Shown here: positions 18,315 through 25,892 of the stretch, piece after piece
Layout of the letters: each line of letters opens with the position of its first letter
Position numbering within the stretch: the first letter of the stretch is position 1
NCBI GenBank assembly: GCA_003220495.1
Contig: QHSP01000022.1
Location: 124,001-188,000, forward strand
From: Candidatus Rokuibacteriota bacterium
GTDB taxonomy: Bacteria; Methylomirabilota; Methylomirabilia; Rokubacteriales; CSP1-6
Reading direction: 5' to 3'
Length of the DNA stretch: 64,000 bases
Notes under the pieces: model-generated
The model's input: the letters and a program-made list of their open reading frames with translations, nothing else
Told to the model about the DNA's origin: nothing
The model's database searches: none
Translations under genes and position numbers: made by a program

Positions 18315-18734
18315 ATGCAAGAACCCTCGGCCGGCAACATCGACAAGATGTGGGCCTATGCCCGGAAGTACGCCGAGAAATCGGGGACGTCACTGCATCC
18401 CGACCGGGCCGTGACCGAGACCGTGGTGACGGGCCTCGCCCGCCACATCGAACAGGTCGGCAAGCCGCTCTGCCCGTGCAACTTCTATCCGGATCCGGCC
18501 GCCGAGGCCAAGCAGCGCCGCTGGATCTGCGCCTGCGACGAGATGCAGAAGTACAAGTACTGCCACTGCCTGCTCTTCGTCAGATCCGACGGGCTGCCCA
18601 TCACCGAGTACCTGCCCGAGGGGCACGAGGGGCGGGACGCCTATGGGATCGTGCGCGACGAGCATCCCGACAAGGGCCGCGCGATGGCGAAGGTCCTGGA
18701 CCGCCACCACGGCGATTCGTCCACCAGCGGATAG
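18315..18734 (+). CDS. Ferredoxin:thioredoxin reductase catalytic (beta) chain
   Basis: A 139-residue FTR catalytic chain. All cysteines of the family are present with the canonical spacing CPC-x16-CxC-x8-CHC: CPC at 53-55, CAC at 72-74 (CPC in plant enzymes) and CHC at 83-85. These hold the 4Fe-4S cluster and the adjacent redox disulfide that reduces a thioredoxin-fold partner using ferredoxin electrons. No variable (alpha) chain is nearby, as usual outside photosynthetic lineages. ATG 18315 is 13 nt after the selenoglutaredoxin and preceded by GAGGAGG, which makes that protein the obvious redox partner. Confidence 0.93.
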   Translation: MQEPSAGNIDKMWAYARKYAEKSGTSLHPDRAVTETVVTGLARHIEQVGKPLCPCNFYPDPAAEAKQRRWICACDEMQKYKYCHCLLFVRSDGLPITEYLPEGHEGRDAYGIVRDEHPDKGRAMAKVLDRHHGDSSTSG

Positions 18735-18867
18735 TCAGGAAGCTCTACTTCTCCGGTAAGGGAGACCCGCTCCGCTTCCGGCTCGTCCACTGGACGCGCG
18801 CCGAGGACTGCTCAGTACATCACGATCCGGGCGAGTTGAGTCGGGCCCACCAGGTGAAGAACCGTCT

Positions 18868-19113
18868 TCACGGCTCCCGGGCGAGCCAGCTCGTTCGGAA
18901 GGCCTCGCCGACCAGCCGAACGGTTCCGATCGCGAGCAGGGCACCCGCGAGGATGTCGAACGGATAACGGATAGTGGAGGCCGACGTAGACCCGGGGCAG
19001 GCAGACGACCAGGCCAGCATGGAGAGCGCCAACGAGCCCGAGAATCGGCGAAATCGCCCAGAAGCCGGCGGCCAGAGCGAAGAAGATGGCCGCATTGGAT
19101 CGCGGCCCGGCAA
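18868..19113 (-). pseudogene. Decayed PAP2-family phosphatase remnant
   Basis: C-terminal part of a PAP2 (phosphatidic acid phosphatase type 2) membrane protein, broken by a frameshift. One frame reads NAAIFFALAAGFWAISPILG through RVYVGLHYP; the continuation DILAGALLAIGTVRLVGEAF is in another frame. The switch coincides with a 7-bp tandem duplication, ACGGATA at 18960-18966 and 18967-18973 (TATCCGT twice in coding sense). Deleting one copy restores HYP-FDILAGALL. The N-terminal half is absent (nadX ends at 19132) and the catalytic SGH-type His is not recognisable. The rest of the gap, 18735-18867, holds no gene that I can see, only a small 6-bp hairpin at 18854-18871. Confidence 0.75.
18960..18973. 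repeat. 7-bp tandem duplication causing the PAP2 frameshift
   Basis: ACGGATA-ACGGATA, two exact adjacent copies. The second copy adds 7 nt and shifts the reading frame inside the conserved HYPxDI motif of the PAP2 remnant, so it is the probable inactivating event, or a recent one in an already decaying gene. Confidence 0.8.
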
Positions 19114-19131
19114 CGTTCCGGAAAGGCGACG

Positions 19132-19935
19132 TCAGGTTCCGACGCGGAGGGTCGCGGACAGGTCTCGCAGAAAGGCGATCGTCGACAGGTAGGAGAGCTT
19201 CCCGGTCCGCGGATTCTCCGACGGGACGTTCTCGATCTCGATCGTCAGCCGCCCGAACTCCCCGTGGACCGTGATCCGGTGGCGATTCAGCGGCTGCTCC
19301 GGCGCGGCGAAGATCCGGATCCGCGTCCTCTCGGGGCCGATGCCGGCGAGGGACAGCGCCGCCACAACGTTGACGTTCGCCGGGAAGGCGCGACACGCCT
19401 CGGTCGCCGTGCCCTCGAAGATGAGCGTCTCGCGCGTGATGGACTCGAGGTCGATCTTCTGCGACTCGATCCACGGCGCGCCGGCCAGGCCCCGCGGCGG
19501 CTTGCGCGTCTCCATCGTGACCGAGTCGATCGCGCCGACCTTGGCGCCCTTGACCCCGTCGAGCCCCGCGATCGCCGCCGACGGGACGTAGATCCGGCAG
19601 CCCCTGGCGGCGGCGAGGTCGATCCAGTCCTGGCGGCCGATGAGCCCACCGCACGAAAGCACGACCAGATCCTTTCCGGCCCCGAGGGTCCTGGGCGCGA
19701 TCTCGTCCCGGAGATGCGCCTGGGTGGACGCCTCGATCACGAGATCGGAGGCGCGGATGAGCTCGTCGAGGGGGAGAAAGGGCGCGGGCGAGCCGAGGCT
19801 CTTCAGGAAGCGCTCGGCTTTCTCGCGGTCGCGCGCGGTCGCGCCGGCGAGGTGGAGGCCCGCGATACCCTCGTCGAGGGCACGGCAGAGCTGCCGGCCG
19901 ATCGCGCCGAGCCCGACGACGCCGACCTCCATCAT
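19132..19935 (-). CDS. nadX: L-aspartate dehydrogenase (DUF108 family)
   Basis: A 267-residue NAD(P)-dependent enzyme oxidising L-aspartate to iminoaspartate, usually for NAD synthesis. The Rossmann motif GVVGLGAIGRQLC is at the N-terminus. The conserved VIEASTQAHLRDE and VLSCGGLIGRQD follow, then the catalytic-domain PANVNVVAALSLAGIGPERT with a late NRHRITVHGEFG. I start at ATG 19935, immediately ahead of the Rossmann strand; ATG 19932, 19950 and 19962 are alternatives. A TACCAT hexamer lies 5 nt before 19935. It is divergent from the TIGR02757 gene. No nadA or nadC is in the window. Confidence 0.9.
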   Translation of the reverse strand: MMEVGVVGLGAIGRQLCRALDEGIAGLHLAGATARDREKAERFLKSLGSPAPFLPLDELIRASDLVIEASTQAHLRDEIAPRTLGAGKDLVVLSCGGLIGRQDWIDLAAARGCRIYVPSAAIAGLDGVKGAKVGAIDSVTMETRKPPRGLAGAPWIESQKIDLESITRETLIFEGTATEACRAFPANVNVVAALSLAGIGPERTRIRIFAAPEQPLNRHRITVHGEFGRLTIEIENVPSENPRTGKLSYLSTIAFLRDLSATLRVGT

Positions 19936-19940
19936 CGCGC

Positions 19941-19950
19941 ATGGTATCAT
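19941..19950. promoter_or_regulatory. Overlapping divergent -10 elements between nadX and the TIGR02757 gene
   Basis: The stretch ATGGTATCAT contains TATCAT on the plus strand (19945-19950) and TACCAT on the minus strand (19946-19941). The minus-strand element is 5 nt from nadX ATG 19935. The plus-strand one would start transcription near 19957, giving a leader of about 10 nt before ATG 19967. The two promoters overlap by 2 bp, so they probably compete for polymerase. Confidence 0.4.
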
Positions 19951-19966
19951 GCCGCCAGGCACTCGA

Positions 19967-20863
19967 ATGACGGCAGCGCAGCGTCTGCGGCAGCCGCTCG
20001 AGCGGCTCTATCGTGAGTTCGACTACGGGACTCGAGTCGAGCTCGACGCCATCCGATTCCCCCTTCGCTACGCCGCCGCGCGCGATCGCGAGCTCGTCGG
20101 CCTGCTCACCGCGTGCCTCGCCTACGGCCGCGTCGACCTCTTCAGCGGCGAGCTCGAGGGCGTCCTCGGGCGCATGGGGCCGTCGCCCGCCGCCTTCGTG
20201 GCCGGATTCGACCCGCGGCGCGATGCCGTCGCCTTCGACGACTTCTGGTATCGCTTCAATCGCCCGCGGGACCTCGTGGCTTTCTGCATCGCCGCCCGCG
20301 ATCTCCTCGCGCGCTTCGGCACCCTCGAGAAGTGCTTCCTGGCGGGCGACGCCGGCACGGGCGGCCCGATCGGACCAACCCTCGAGCGGTTCGCTCGCGC
20401 CTTCCTCGAGGCTGATCTGCGCGAGGTGTTCCCGCGCGGGCGCATCTCGCGCGGCTACCGTCACCTGTTCCCGCTGCCATCGCTCGGCGGCCCGTGCAAG
20501 CGATTACACCTGTTCCTGCGCTGGATGGTCCGGCGGGAGCCGCCGGACTTCGGCCTGTGGACGTCGGTGTCGCCGTCGCGTCTGCTGATGCCGATCGATA
20601 CGCACATCGAGAACATCAGCCGCTCGATCGGGCTCACGAGCCGCCGATCGCGCACCTGGCGCATGGCCGAGGAGATCACGCGGCGGCTCGCGGTGATCGA
20701 CCCGGCCGATCCGGTGAAGTTCGACTTCGCGCTCTGCCACAAGCGCATGTCGGGCGACTGTCTCGACCGTCGGGACACGCAGGTCTGCGGCCCCTGCGGC
20801 CTCAAGACCGTCTGCCGCCACTGGCGGGGGAGAGGATCGACGGAAGCTCGACATGCTCGTTGA
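19967..20863 (+). CDS. TIGR02757 family protein
   Basis: A 298-residue protein of the uncharacterised TIGR02757 (DUF2400) family. Recognisable family segments are LTACLAYGRVDLFSGELEGV, PDFGLWTSVSPSRLLMPIDT followed by HIENISRSIGLTSRRSRTW, and PVKFDFALCHKRMSGDCL. The C-terminus has C-x12-C-x2-C-x5-C (about residues 265-287), resembling the 4Fe-4S loop of HhH-GPD DNA glycosylases, so an iron-sulfur nucleic-acid-related protein is possible. I use ATG 19967; ATG 19949 is in frame but overlaps the -10. It overlaps rmuC by 11 nt. Confidence 0.85.
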   Translation: MTAAQRLRQPLERLYREFDYGTRVELDAIRFPLRYAAARDRELVGLLTACLAYGRVDLFSGELEGVLGRMGPSPAAFVAGFDPRRDAVAFDDFWYRFNRPRDLVAFCIAARDLLARFGTLEKCFLAGDAGTGGPIGPTLERFARAFLEADLREVFPRGRISRGYRHLFPLPSLGGPCKRLHLFLRWMVRREPPDFGLWTSVSPSRLLMPIDTHIENISRSIGLTSRRSRTWRMAEEITRRLAVIDPADPVKFDFALCHKRMSGDCLDRRDTQVCGPCGLKTVCRHWRGRGSTEARHAR

Positions 20864-22034
20864 GCTGCTCCTCGCCGCGATCGTGCTCGTTCTCCTGGCG
20901 CTCGTCCTGTGGCTGCTCACAACCACGCGGCGGGAGCTCGGCGAGCTCCGGCAGGCCACGGCCCCTGCGGATGCGGTCACCGAGCTGCTCCGCCGCCAGA
21001 TCGAAGCGGTCCGCGCCGAGGGTCGCGATGGCCAGGAGGCGGTTCGACGTGAGGTCAGCGACCTCGCGCTCCGCATGCGCGGAGACATTGGGGGCCTCCA
21101 GCAGAGCGTGGCGTCCGAGTTGAAGGGGGTAAGCACTGAAGTGACGCACCAGCTGCACGAAGGGATGAAGCTCATCCAAAACGCGCAGACCACGATGGGC
21201 GATCGGCTCGATCGTGCCGCCCAGGTTGTCGCCGAGGTGCAGGGAAGCCTCGGCAAGCTCGGTGAGGCTACGCTGCGCGTCGTGGAGGTCGGCAAGGACA
21301 TCCAGGGACTCGAGCAGATCCTCAAGTCGCCCAAGGTGCGGGGCGGGCTCGGCGAGACGCTCCTGGCCGAGCTGCTCTCACAGATGCTTCCGCAGGAGCA
21401 CTACACGCTCCAGCACCCCTTCAAGAGCGGCGAACGGGTCGACGCCGCCCTTCGGATCGGCGATCGGCTGGTCGCGGTCGACGCGAAGTTCCCGCTCGAG
21501 AACTTCCGTCGGATGCTCGACGAGGGGGAAGAGGACAAGCGCCGGCCGGTTCGTCGGCAGTTCGTGCGTGACGTCAGGACACGAATCGACGAGATCGCGA
21601 AGAAATACATCCTCCCCGACGAGGGCACATTCGACTTCGCACTGATGTACGTTCCGGCTGAGAACGTCTACTACGAGATCATCATCAAGGACGAAACAGA
21701 TCTGGCCGACGACCCGATCGCGACATACGCGCTCTCCAAGCGGGTCGTGCCGGTTTCGCCGAACAGCTTCTACGCCTACCTGCAGGTGATCATCCTGGGA
21801 CTGCGCGGTCTGAAGATCGAAGCCAACGCGCAAAACATTCTCAACGATCTCGCTCGGCTCGCCGGCGATCTCGACAAAGTCCGCGAGCCACTCCGGACGC
21901 TGGGCAGGCATATCGGTAACGCGCAGAGCCAGTTCACCGAGGCGGAGCGCGCGCTCGATCGCTTCGGCGCGAAGCTCGAGACGATCGAGCGTAAGGGAGG
22001 AGCCCAGGCAGAGCTTCCAGAAGTTGGTTCCTGA
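20853..22034 (+). CDS. rmuC: DNA recombination protein RmuC
   Basis: A 393-residue RmuC. One N-terminal membrane helix (about 4-24, LLLAAIVLVLLALVLWLLTT) is followed by an extended coiled coil (about 25-120). The nuclease-like core (about 140-340) contains GGLGETLLAELLSQMLP, GDRLVAVDAKFPLENF (the D-x-K strand) and DFALMYVPAENVYYEI. In Escherichia coli RmuC limits inversions at short inverted repeats. The start overlaps the TIGR02757 gene by 11 nt. A C-terminal coiled tail ends at EVGS. Confidence 0.93.
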   Translation: MLVELLLAAIVLVLLALVLWLLTTTRRELGELRQATAPADAVTELLRRQIEAVRAEGRDGQEAVRREVSDLALRMRGDIGGLQQSVASELKGVSTEVTHQLHEGMKLIQNAQTTMGDRLDRAAQVVAEVQGSLGKLGEATLRVVEVGKDIQGLEQILKSPKVRGGLGETLLAELLSQMLPQEHYTLQHPFKSGERVDAALRIGDRLVAVDAKFPLENFRRMLDEGEEDKRRPVRRQFVRDVRTRIDEIAKKYILPDEGTFDFALMYVPAENVYYEIIIKDETDLADDPIATYALSKRVVPVSPNSFYAYLQVIILGLRGLKIEANAQNILNDLARLAGDLDKVREPLRTLGRHIGNAQSQFTEAERALDRFGAKLETIERKGGAQAELPEVGS

Positions 22035-22075
22035 CCCGGTGCGTCGCCGGGCCTGAGCAACAAAATCGTGCGTGG

Positions 22076-22081
22076 TATGAT
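22076..22081 (+). promoter_or_regulatory. -10 element TATGAT of the 22088 operon (leaderless arrangement)
   Basis: TATGAT is followed by exactly 6 nt (CGGCCC) and then ATG 22088, with no Shine-Dalgarno sequence. It is the third clear case of TAnnnT-N6-RTG in the window. It would drive the five-gene operon ending with the PCYCGC selenoprotein gene. Confidence 0.55.
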
Positions 22082-22087
22082 CGGCCC

Positions 22088-22393
22088 ATGACCCCGTCCA
22101 TCCCGATCCAGGTTTACGGAATCAACCTCCTGGTGCGACTGATGGCAGAGGGCCCCGCCGACGTCCGCGTGCACTGCCCGAAAGGCTCCCCGATCCGCTA
22201 CGGCGAGGTGACGGCGCGCGGTGACGGCTTCGACGAGGGCGCGAACGCGTTCCGGGAAATGCCTGACCTGAAGGCCGTCGTGGCCTTCGAGGAGTCGGCC
22301 GAAGAGGTCGAGGGGCACTACTTCTACATCGCGGGCGAGGAATATCGCGTCATCAGGCTCGACGCAGTCATCCTGTCCTTTCCGCACGAGTAG
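22088..22393 (+). CDS. Small conserved-looking protein of unknown function
   Basis: I do not recognise this 101-residue protein. It is soluble and acidic toward the end, with no signal peptide, membrane helix or Cys pair that suggests a family. Predicted beta-rich stretches include IQVYGINLLVRLM and GHYFYIAGEEYRVIRLDAVI. Good codon bias for the genome and a strong leaderless-type promoter support it as real. It starts an operon with an M20 peptidase (7 nt downstream), a Memo-like protein, a DUF1285 protein and a selenoprotein. Confidence 0.72.
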   Translation: MTPSIPIQVYGINLLVRLMAEGPADVRVHCPKGSPIRYGEVTARGDGFDEGANAFREMPDLKAVVAFEESAEEVEGHYFYIAGEEYRVIRLDAVILSFPHE

Positions 22394-22399
22394 TTCTCC

Positions 22400-23632
22400 G
22401 TGGCCCGCGCGGGCGCCACGGCCGTCAACACTGCACTGGGTTGCCTCGACGAGGCGGAGCTCATCGACCTCACCCGAGCCCTTATCCGGATACCCAGCGT
22501 GGTCCGGCCCGGCGAAGCCGCCGCCACCGAGGCCGCCGTCGCCCGCCACGTGGAAGCCTGGCTCACCAAGCAGGGGTTCGACCTCGATGTCCAGGAGGTC
22601 GCCCCCGGACGCCCGAACGTCGTCGCCTGGCTCGGCGAAAAGGGGAGCGGCCGGAGCCTGCTCCTCGAAGGCCACACGGACGTCGTGACCGAGGGCAATC
22701 CCGCCGAGTGGACGCATCCACCGTTCGGCGCCGATCTGGTCGACGGCCGGATCTACGGCCGTGGCGCCGCCGACATGAAGAGCGGCCTGGCGGCCGCGAT
22801 GGTCGCCGCGACCGCCATCAAGCGAAGCGGAGCGACCCTGAACGGGCGGCTGGTCGTCGGCGCGCTGGTCGACGAAGAAGGCGACATGATCGGCGCCAAG
22901 CATCTCTGCACGACCGCGATCGGCCGTGAGCTCGACGCGGCGATCATCTGCGAGCCCGAGCAGAACGAGCTGTGTCTCGAGCAGCGCGGCGTCGTCTGGG
23001 CGAGAGTCGCGATCCGCGGCCGTATGGCCCACGGCGCGATGCCCGAAGCCGGCGTCAATCCGATCACGGCGCTGGGCGCCCTCCTTCAAGAATTGCCGGC
23101 GCTCGAGCGGAGGTTGCGAAAGCTCTGCCGCAAGAGCCCACATCTGCGTCCGCCGACCGTCACGCCCACGATCGCGCGGTCGCCGGTGCAGGGCGTCGAG
23201 CAGTCGAACGTGATTCCCTCGAGCGCGCGGGCGCTTCTCGACGTCCGACTCACGCCGGGACCGGACGAGGCGGCCGTGGCGCGCGAGATCGACACGGCGT
23301 GCCGCCTGGCGATGGCACGATGCCCGGGGACCGCGATCGAGTGGGAGCCGGTCAACGGATTCCGGCTGGCGACGCGGGTCGAGCGGAGTGAGCCGCTGGT
23401 GCGCGCGATGGTCGCCGGCGTGCGTCAGGCGACCGGACGGCGCGCCGTCTTCGGCGGCGTTCCGGGATCGACCGACGGAACCATCCTCCGAATGCAGCTC
23501 GGCATCCCGATCGTGACGTGCGGGCCCGGTCACCGGCTCATCCCGCACCAGGCGGACGAGTACGTCGAGGTGGCCGCGCTCGTCGACGCGGCGAAGATTT
23601 ACGTCGCCTCGGCACTGAACTTCCTCGAATGA
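22400..23632 (+). CDS. M20-family metallopeptidase (ArgE/DapE type)
   Basis: A 410-residue zinc amidohydrolase. Metal ligands and catalytic residues appear in order: LLEGHTDVV (His, catalytic Asp), GRGAADMKSG (bridging Asp), LVDEEGDMIGAKH (general-base Glu and Glu ligand), the third ligand region CEPEQNELCL, and the distal His in TCGPGHRLIPHQADEYV. The dimerisation domain lies at about 190-310 with GRMAHGAMPEAGVNPI. It removes an acyl or aminoacyl group from a small substrate; ArgE, DapE or a carboxypeptidase cannot be told apart here. The start is GTG 22400. The stop overlaps the next gene as ATGA. Confidence 0.92.
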   Translation: MARAGATAVNTALGCLDEAELIDLTRALIRIPSVVRPGEAAATEAAVARHVEAWLTKQGFDLDVQEVAPGRPNVVAWLGEKGSGRSLLLEGHTDVVTEGNPAEWTHPPFGADLVDGRIYGRGAADMKSGLAAAMVAATAIKRSGATLNGRLVVGALVDEEGDMIGAKHLCTTAIGRELDAAIICEPEQNELCLEQRGVVWARVAIRGRMAHGAMPEAGVNPITALGALLQELPALERRLRKLCRKSPHLRPPTVTPTIARSPVQGVEQSNVIPSSARALLDVRLTPGPDEAAVAREIDTACRLAMARCPGTAIEWEPVNGFRLATRVERSEPLVRAMVAGVRQATGRRAVFGGVPGSTDGTILRMQLGIPIVTCGPGHRLIPHQADEYVEVAALVDAAKIYVASALNFLE

Positions 23633-24858
23633 GCGAGGCGGTTCCCCGGCTGCGGGCGGTGGAGTCCTTTCCCGTCGAGCACGAGGGACGGTCCGGCATC
23701 GCCCTTCGCGACCCAGGCGGCTACACGGACGCGATCGTCCTGCTGCACGGGGCCCTCCTCGAGATCGTGTCCCTCTTCGACGGCGAGCACACGGTCGCCG
23801 ACATCCAGGCCGCCGTCATGCGCCGTCACGGTCAGCTCGTCGAGCGGCGACAGATCGAGGAGATCGCCGAGGCGCTCGACGAGCAGGGATTCCTCGACAG
23901 CCCGAGGTTTGCCGACCGGCGCGCCGTCATCGACGGCAGCTTCCTGGCTTCGCCGACCCGTCCGGCCACGCACGCCGGCGGAGCGTACGCGGGCGAGGCC
24001 GCCGAGCTGCGCGCGATGCTCGACGGATTCTTCACGCCTCCGGATGGGCCGGGGGCGATCGACGGGGCGTCGGCGACCGCGCCCGAGGTGCGCGGCGTGA
24101 TCGCGCCCCACATCGACTACCATCGCGGCGGCCCCGCGTACGCGTGGGCCTATCGCGAGCTGGCCGAGCGAAGCCAGGCCGACCTCTTCGTGATCTTCGG
24201 CACCTGCCACGCCGGGATGGAGCACCCGTTCGCGCTCACGCGGAAGGACTTCGCGAGTCCGCTGGGCGCCGTCCCCGTCGACCGCGAGTTCGTGGAGGCG
24301 CTCGCGAATCGCGCCCGTCAGGATTGCTTCGGCTCCGAGCTGGCCCACCGCGTCGAGCACTCGATCGAGCTTCAGGCCGTGTTCCTCCGCTATCTCTTCG
24401 CGGACCGGCGCGACGTCCGCATCGTTCCGGTGCTCGCGAGCTTCGCCCACGAGGCGATGCACCGGGGGCAGCGTCCCGACGACGACCCCCGGATTCCCAG
24501 ATTCCTCGACGCGCTCGCCGAGACGATCGCGACCAGCGGCCGGCGAGTCGCGTTGATCGCCGGGGCCGATCTCGCCCACGTCGGCCCGCGCTTCGGCGAC
24601 CCCGAGCCCGTCGGGGCCCCGGAGCTGGCGCGCATCGAGCGGGAGGACACCGCCATGCTCGAGTCGGTGGAGGCGGGCGACCCGCACGCGTTCTTCGAAT
24701 CGGTGGCCGGCGACGGCGACCGGCGCCGCATCTGCGGCTATTCCCCCATCTACGCCCTCTTGCGTTCGCTCGGCCGCGCCACCGGGAGTGTGACGCGATA
24801 CGGCCAGTGGCCCGATCCCAACGGCGTGGTGTCCTTCGCCAGCGTGGTGTTCGAGTGA
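23629..24858 (+). CDS. Memo-like protein (AmmeMemoRadiSam system protein B) with N-terminal extension
   Basis: A 409-residue protein. About 130 N-terminal residues look like a winged-helix/PqqD-like module (GGYTDAIVLLHGALLEIVSL, then HTVADIQAAVMRRHGQLVE). The Memo domain follows (about 130-405) with APHIDYHRGGPAYAWAYREL, FVIFGTCHAGMEHPFALTRK, RVEHSIELQAVFLRYLF and GADLAHVGPRFGDPEP, the His-rich metal site of Memo proteins. Memo proteins co-occur with AMMECR1 and a radical SAM enzyme; neither of those genes is in the window. It is translationally coupled to its neighbours on both sides. Confidence 0.88.
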   Translation: MSEAVPRLRAVESFPVEHEGRSGIALRDPGGYTDAIVLLHGALLEIVSLFDGEHTVADIQAAVMRRHGQLVERRQIEEIAEALDEQGFLDSPRFADRRAVIDGSFLASPTRPATHAGGAYAGEAAELRAMLDGFFTPPDGPGAIDGASATAPEVRGVIAPHIDYHRGGPAYAWAYRELAERSQADLFVIFGTCHAGMEHPFALTRKDFASPLGAVPVDREFVEALANRARQDCFGSELAHRVEHSIELQAVFLRYLFADRRDVRIVPVLASFAHEAMHRGQRPDDDPRIPRFLDALAETIATSGRRVALIAGADLAHVGPRFGDPEPVGAPELARIEREDTAMLESVEAGDPHAFFESVAGDGDRRRICGYSPIYALLRSLGRATGSVTRYGQWPDPNGVVSFASVVFE

Positions 24859-25349
24859 CGGCGACAGACGACGGTCCGAGCCTCGAGAACCCCGACGCGC
24901 CGCGGCCGGCCGAGTGGCGGCTGCCTCGGCTGCGGGTCGACGTCGACGGCGACTGGTACGACGACGACGTCGCGATCACCCACGCCGGGATCCTCGCCAA
25001 TCTCAGGTCTATCCTCAGGCGCGACGACCAGGGATACTTCATCCAGACGCGCGCTCGCATCCCCGTCGAGGTCGAGGACGTCCCCTTCGTGGTCACGAGG
25101 ATCGAGCGCCGCGGCGAGACCTTGCACGCGTTCCTGGGCGACGGCACGGAGGCCGACGTCGACCCGGCGACCTTGCGGGTCGGCTCCGACGACGTGCCCT
25201 ACTGCGCCGTCAAGGACGGCGCCTTCGAGGCGCGCCTGTCCCGCGCAGCGGCGTTCCAGCTGCTCGGGCTGGCCGACTACGACGAGTCCACGGGACGTGG
25301 CGCGTTGCGGCTTGGCGGCCGCGAATACATCTTGCGGCGAAGCGCGTGA
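24855..25349 (+). CDS. DUF1285 family protein
   Basis: A 164-residue protein resembling DUF1285: RVDVDGDWYDDDVAITHAGI near residues 28-47, GYFIQTRARIPVEVEDVPFV, and a C-terminal EARLSRAAAFQLLGLADYDE. The family is uncharacterised. The start is GTG 24855 (GTGA overlap with the Memo gene). The stop overlaps the next gene's GTG at 25346. Confidence 0.82.
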   Translation: MTATDDGPSLENPDAPRPAEWRLPRLRVDVDGDWYDDDVAITHAGILANLRSILRRDDQGYFIQTRARIPVEVEDVPFVVTRIERRGETLHAFLGDGTEADVDPATLRVGSDDVPYCAVKDGAFEARLSRAAAFQLLGLADYDESTGRGALRLGGREYILRRSA

Positions 25350-25804
25350 ACAAGGCGATCGCTCTGGTCCTGATCCTGGGGCTGGCGGCGGCCGGCGTGG
25401 CCTGGTGGATCGGCGCCGATGCCCAGCCGGTCACCGTCGACGAGATCGGTGACGAGAACCAGACGGTGCCGCAGGGCCAGCTGCCGCGCTTCGCAGCGAA
25501 GGGCGACGCGGCCCGGCTCTACGCCTTCGCGGCCGGCAATGCCGACACGCTTCGCTGGATGCCGTGCACGTGCGGCTGTACGAACGTCGGACATGTCTCG
25601 AACCGATCCTGCTACGTGAAGGCCGAAGCGGACGGGCGCGTCACCTTCACGAGCCACGCCGCGACCTGAACCGTGTGCCTGGACATCACGCGTGACGTGA
25701 TGCGCATGAAGGGTGAGGGCAAGCCGCTGGCGGCCATCCGGGCCGCGATCGACGAGAAGTACCTCCGCTTCGGACCGGCCACGCCGACCCCGCGGCCGAA
25801 CTGA
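25346..25804 (+). CDS. PCYCGC-type membrane protein with selenocysteine at codon 108
   Basis: A 152-residue protein, complete only if TGA 25667-25669 encodes Sec. An N-terminal signal/anchor helix (about 4-22) is followed by PCTCGC (Cys74, 76, 78), HVSNRSC (Cys89), then SHAAT-U108-T-V-C111-LDITRDVMRMK. After the TGA the same frame carries the family's C-terminal helix (KPLAAIRAAIDEKYLRFGP) and stops at TGA 25802. In PCYCGC-motif (PF13798-like) proteins the equivalent spot is a CxxC pair, so U-T-V-C fits replacement of a redox Cys. A 7-bp hairpin follows the UGA. The start GTG 25346 overlaps the DUF1285 stop. Likely outside the cytoplasm, in thiol or metal chemistry. Truncation at TGA would lose half of the conserved domain. 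Confidence 0.85.
25684..25702 (+). promoter_or_regulatory. Bacterial SECIS hairpin of the PCYCGC protein gene
   Basis: CATCACG (25684-25690) pairs perfectly with CGTGATG (25696-25702), loop CGUGA (25691-25695). The loop begins 21 nt after the UGA and has G as its second base with GU in the loop, meeting the usual bacterial SECIS rules. The hairpin is inside the coding frame, as in known bacterial selenoprotein genes. Confidence 0.8.
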
Positions 25805-25880
25805 TCGGCCGCGCGGACCTTTGGATGTCGCGGAGCTGGGGCCCCGCCCGAGGCGAGCGGGCGAGACTTTCGAACGGTAG

Positions 25881-25886
25881 TATGCT
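25881..25886 (+). promoter_or_regulatory. -10 element TATGCT of the 25893 gene (leaderless arrangement)
   Basis: TATGCT (TAnnnT) lies 6 nt before ATG 25893; the overlapping TAGTAT at 25878-25883 is an alternative. No Shine-Dalgarno sequence precedes the ATG. This fits the TAnnnT-N6-RTG pattern seen at 3972, 17040 and 22076. Confidence 0.45.
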
Positions 25887-25892
25887 CGGCGC

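Noticed and set aside
25346-25669. A complete 107-residue protein ending at TGA 25667
   Set aside because: The same frame continues with family-conserved sequence and a SECIS-like hairpin, so read-through as Sec fits better than termination.
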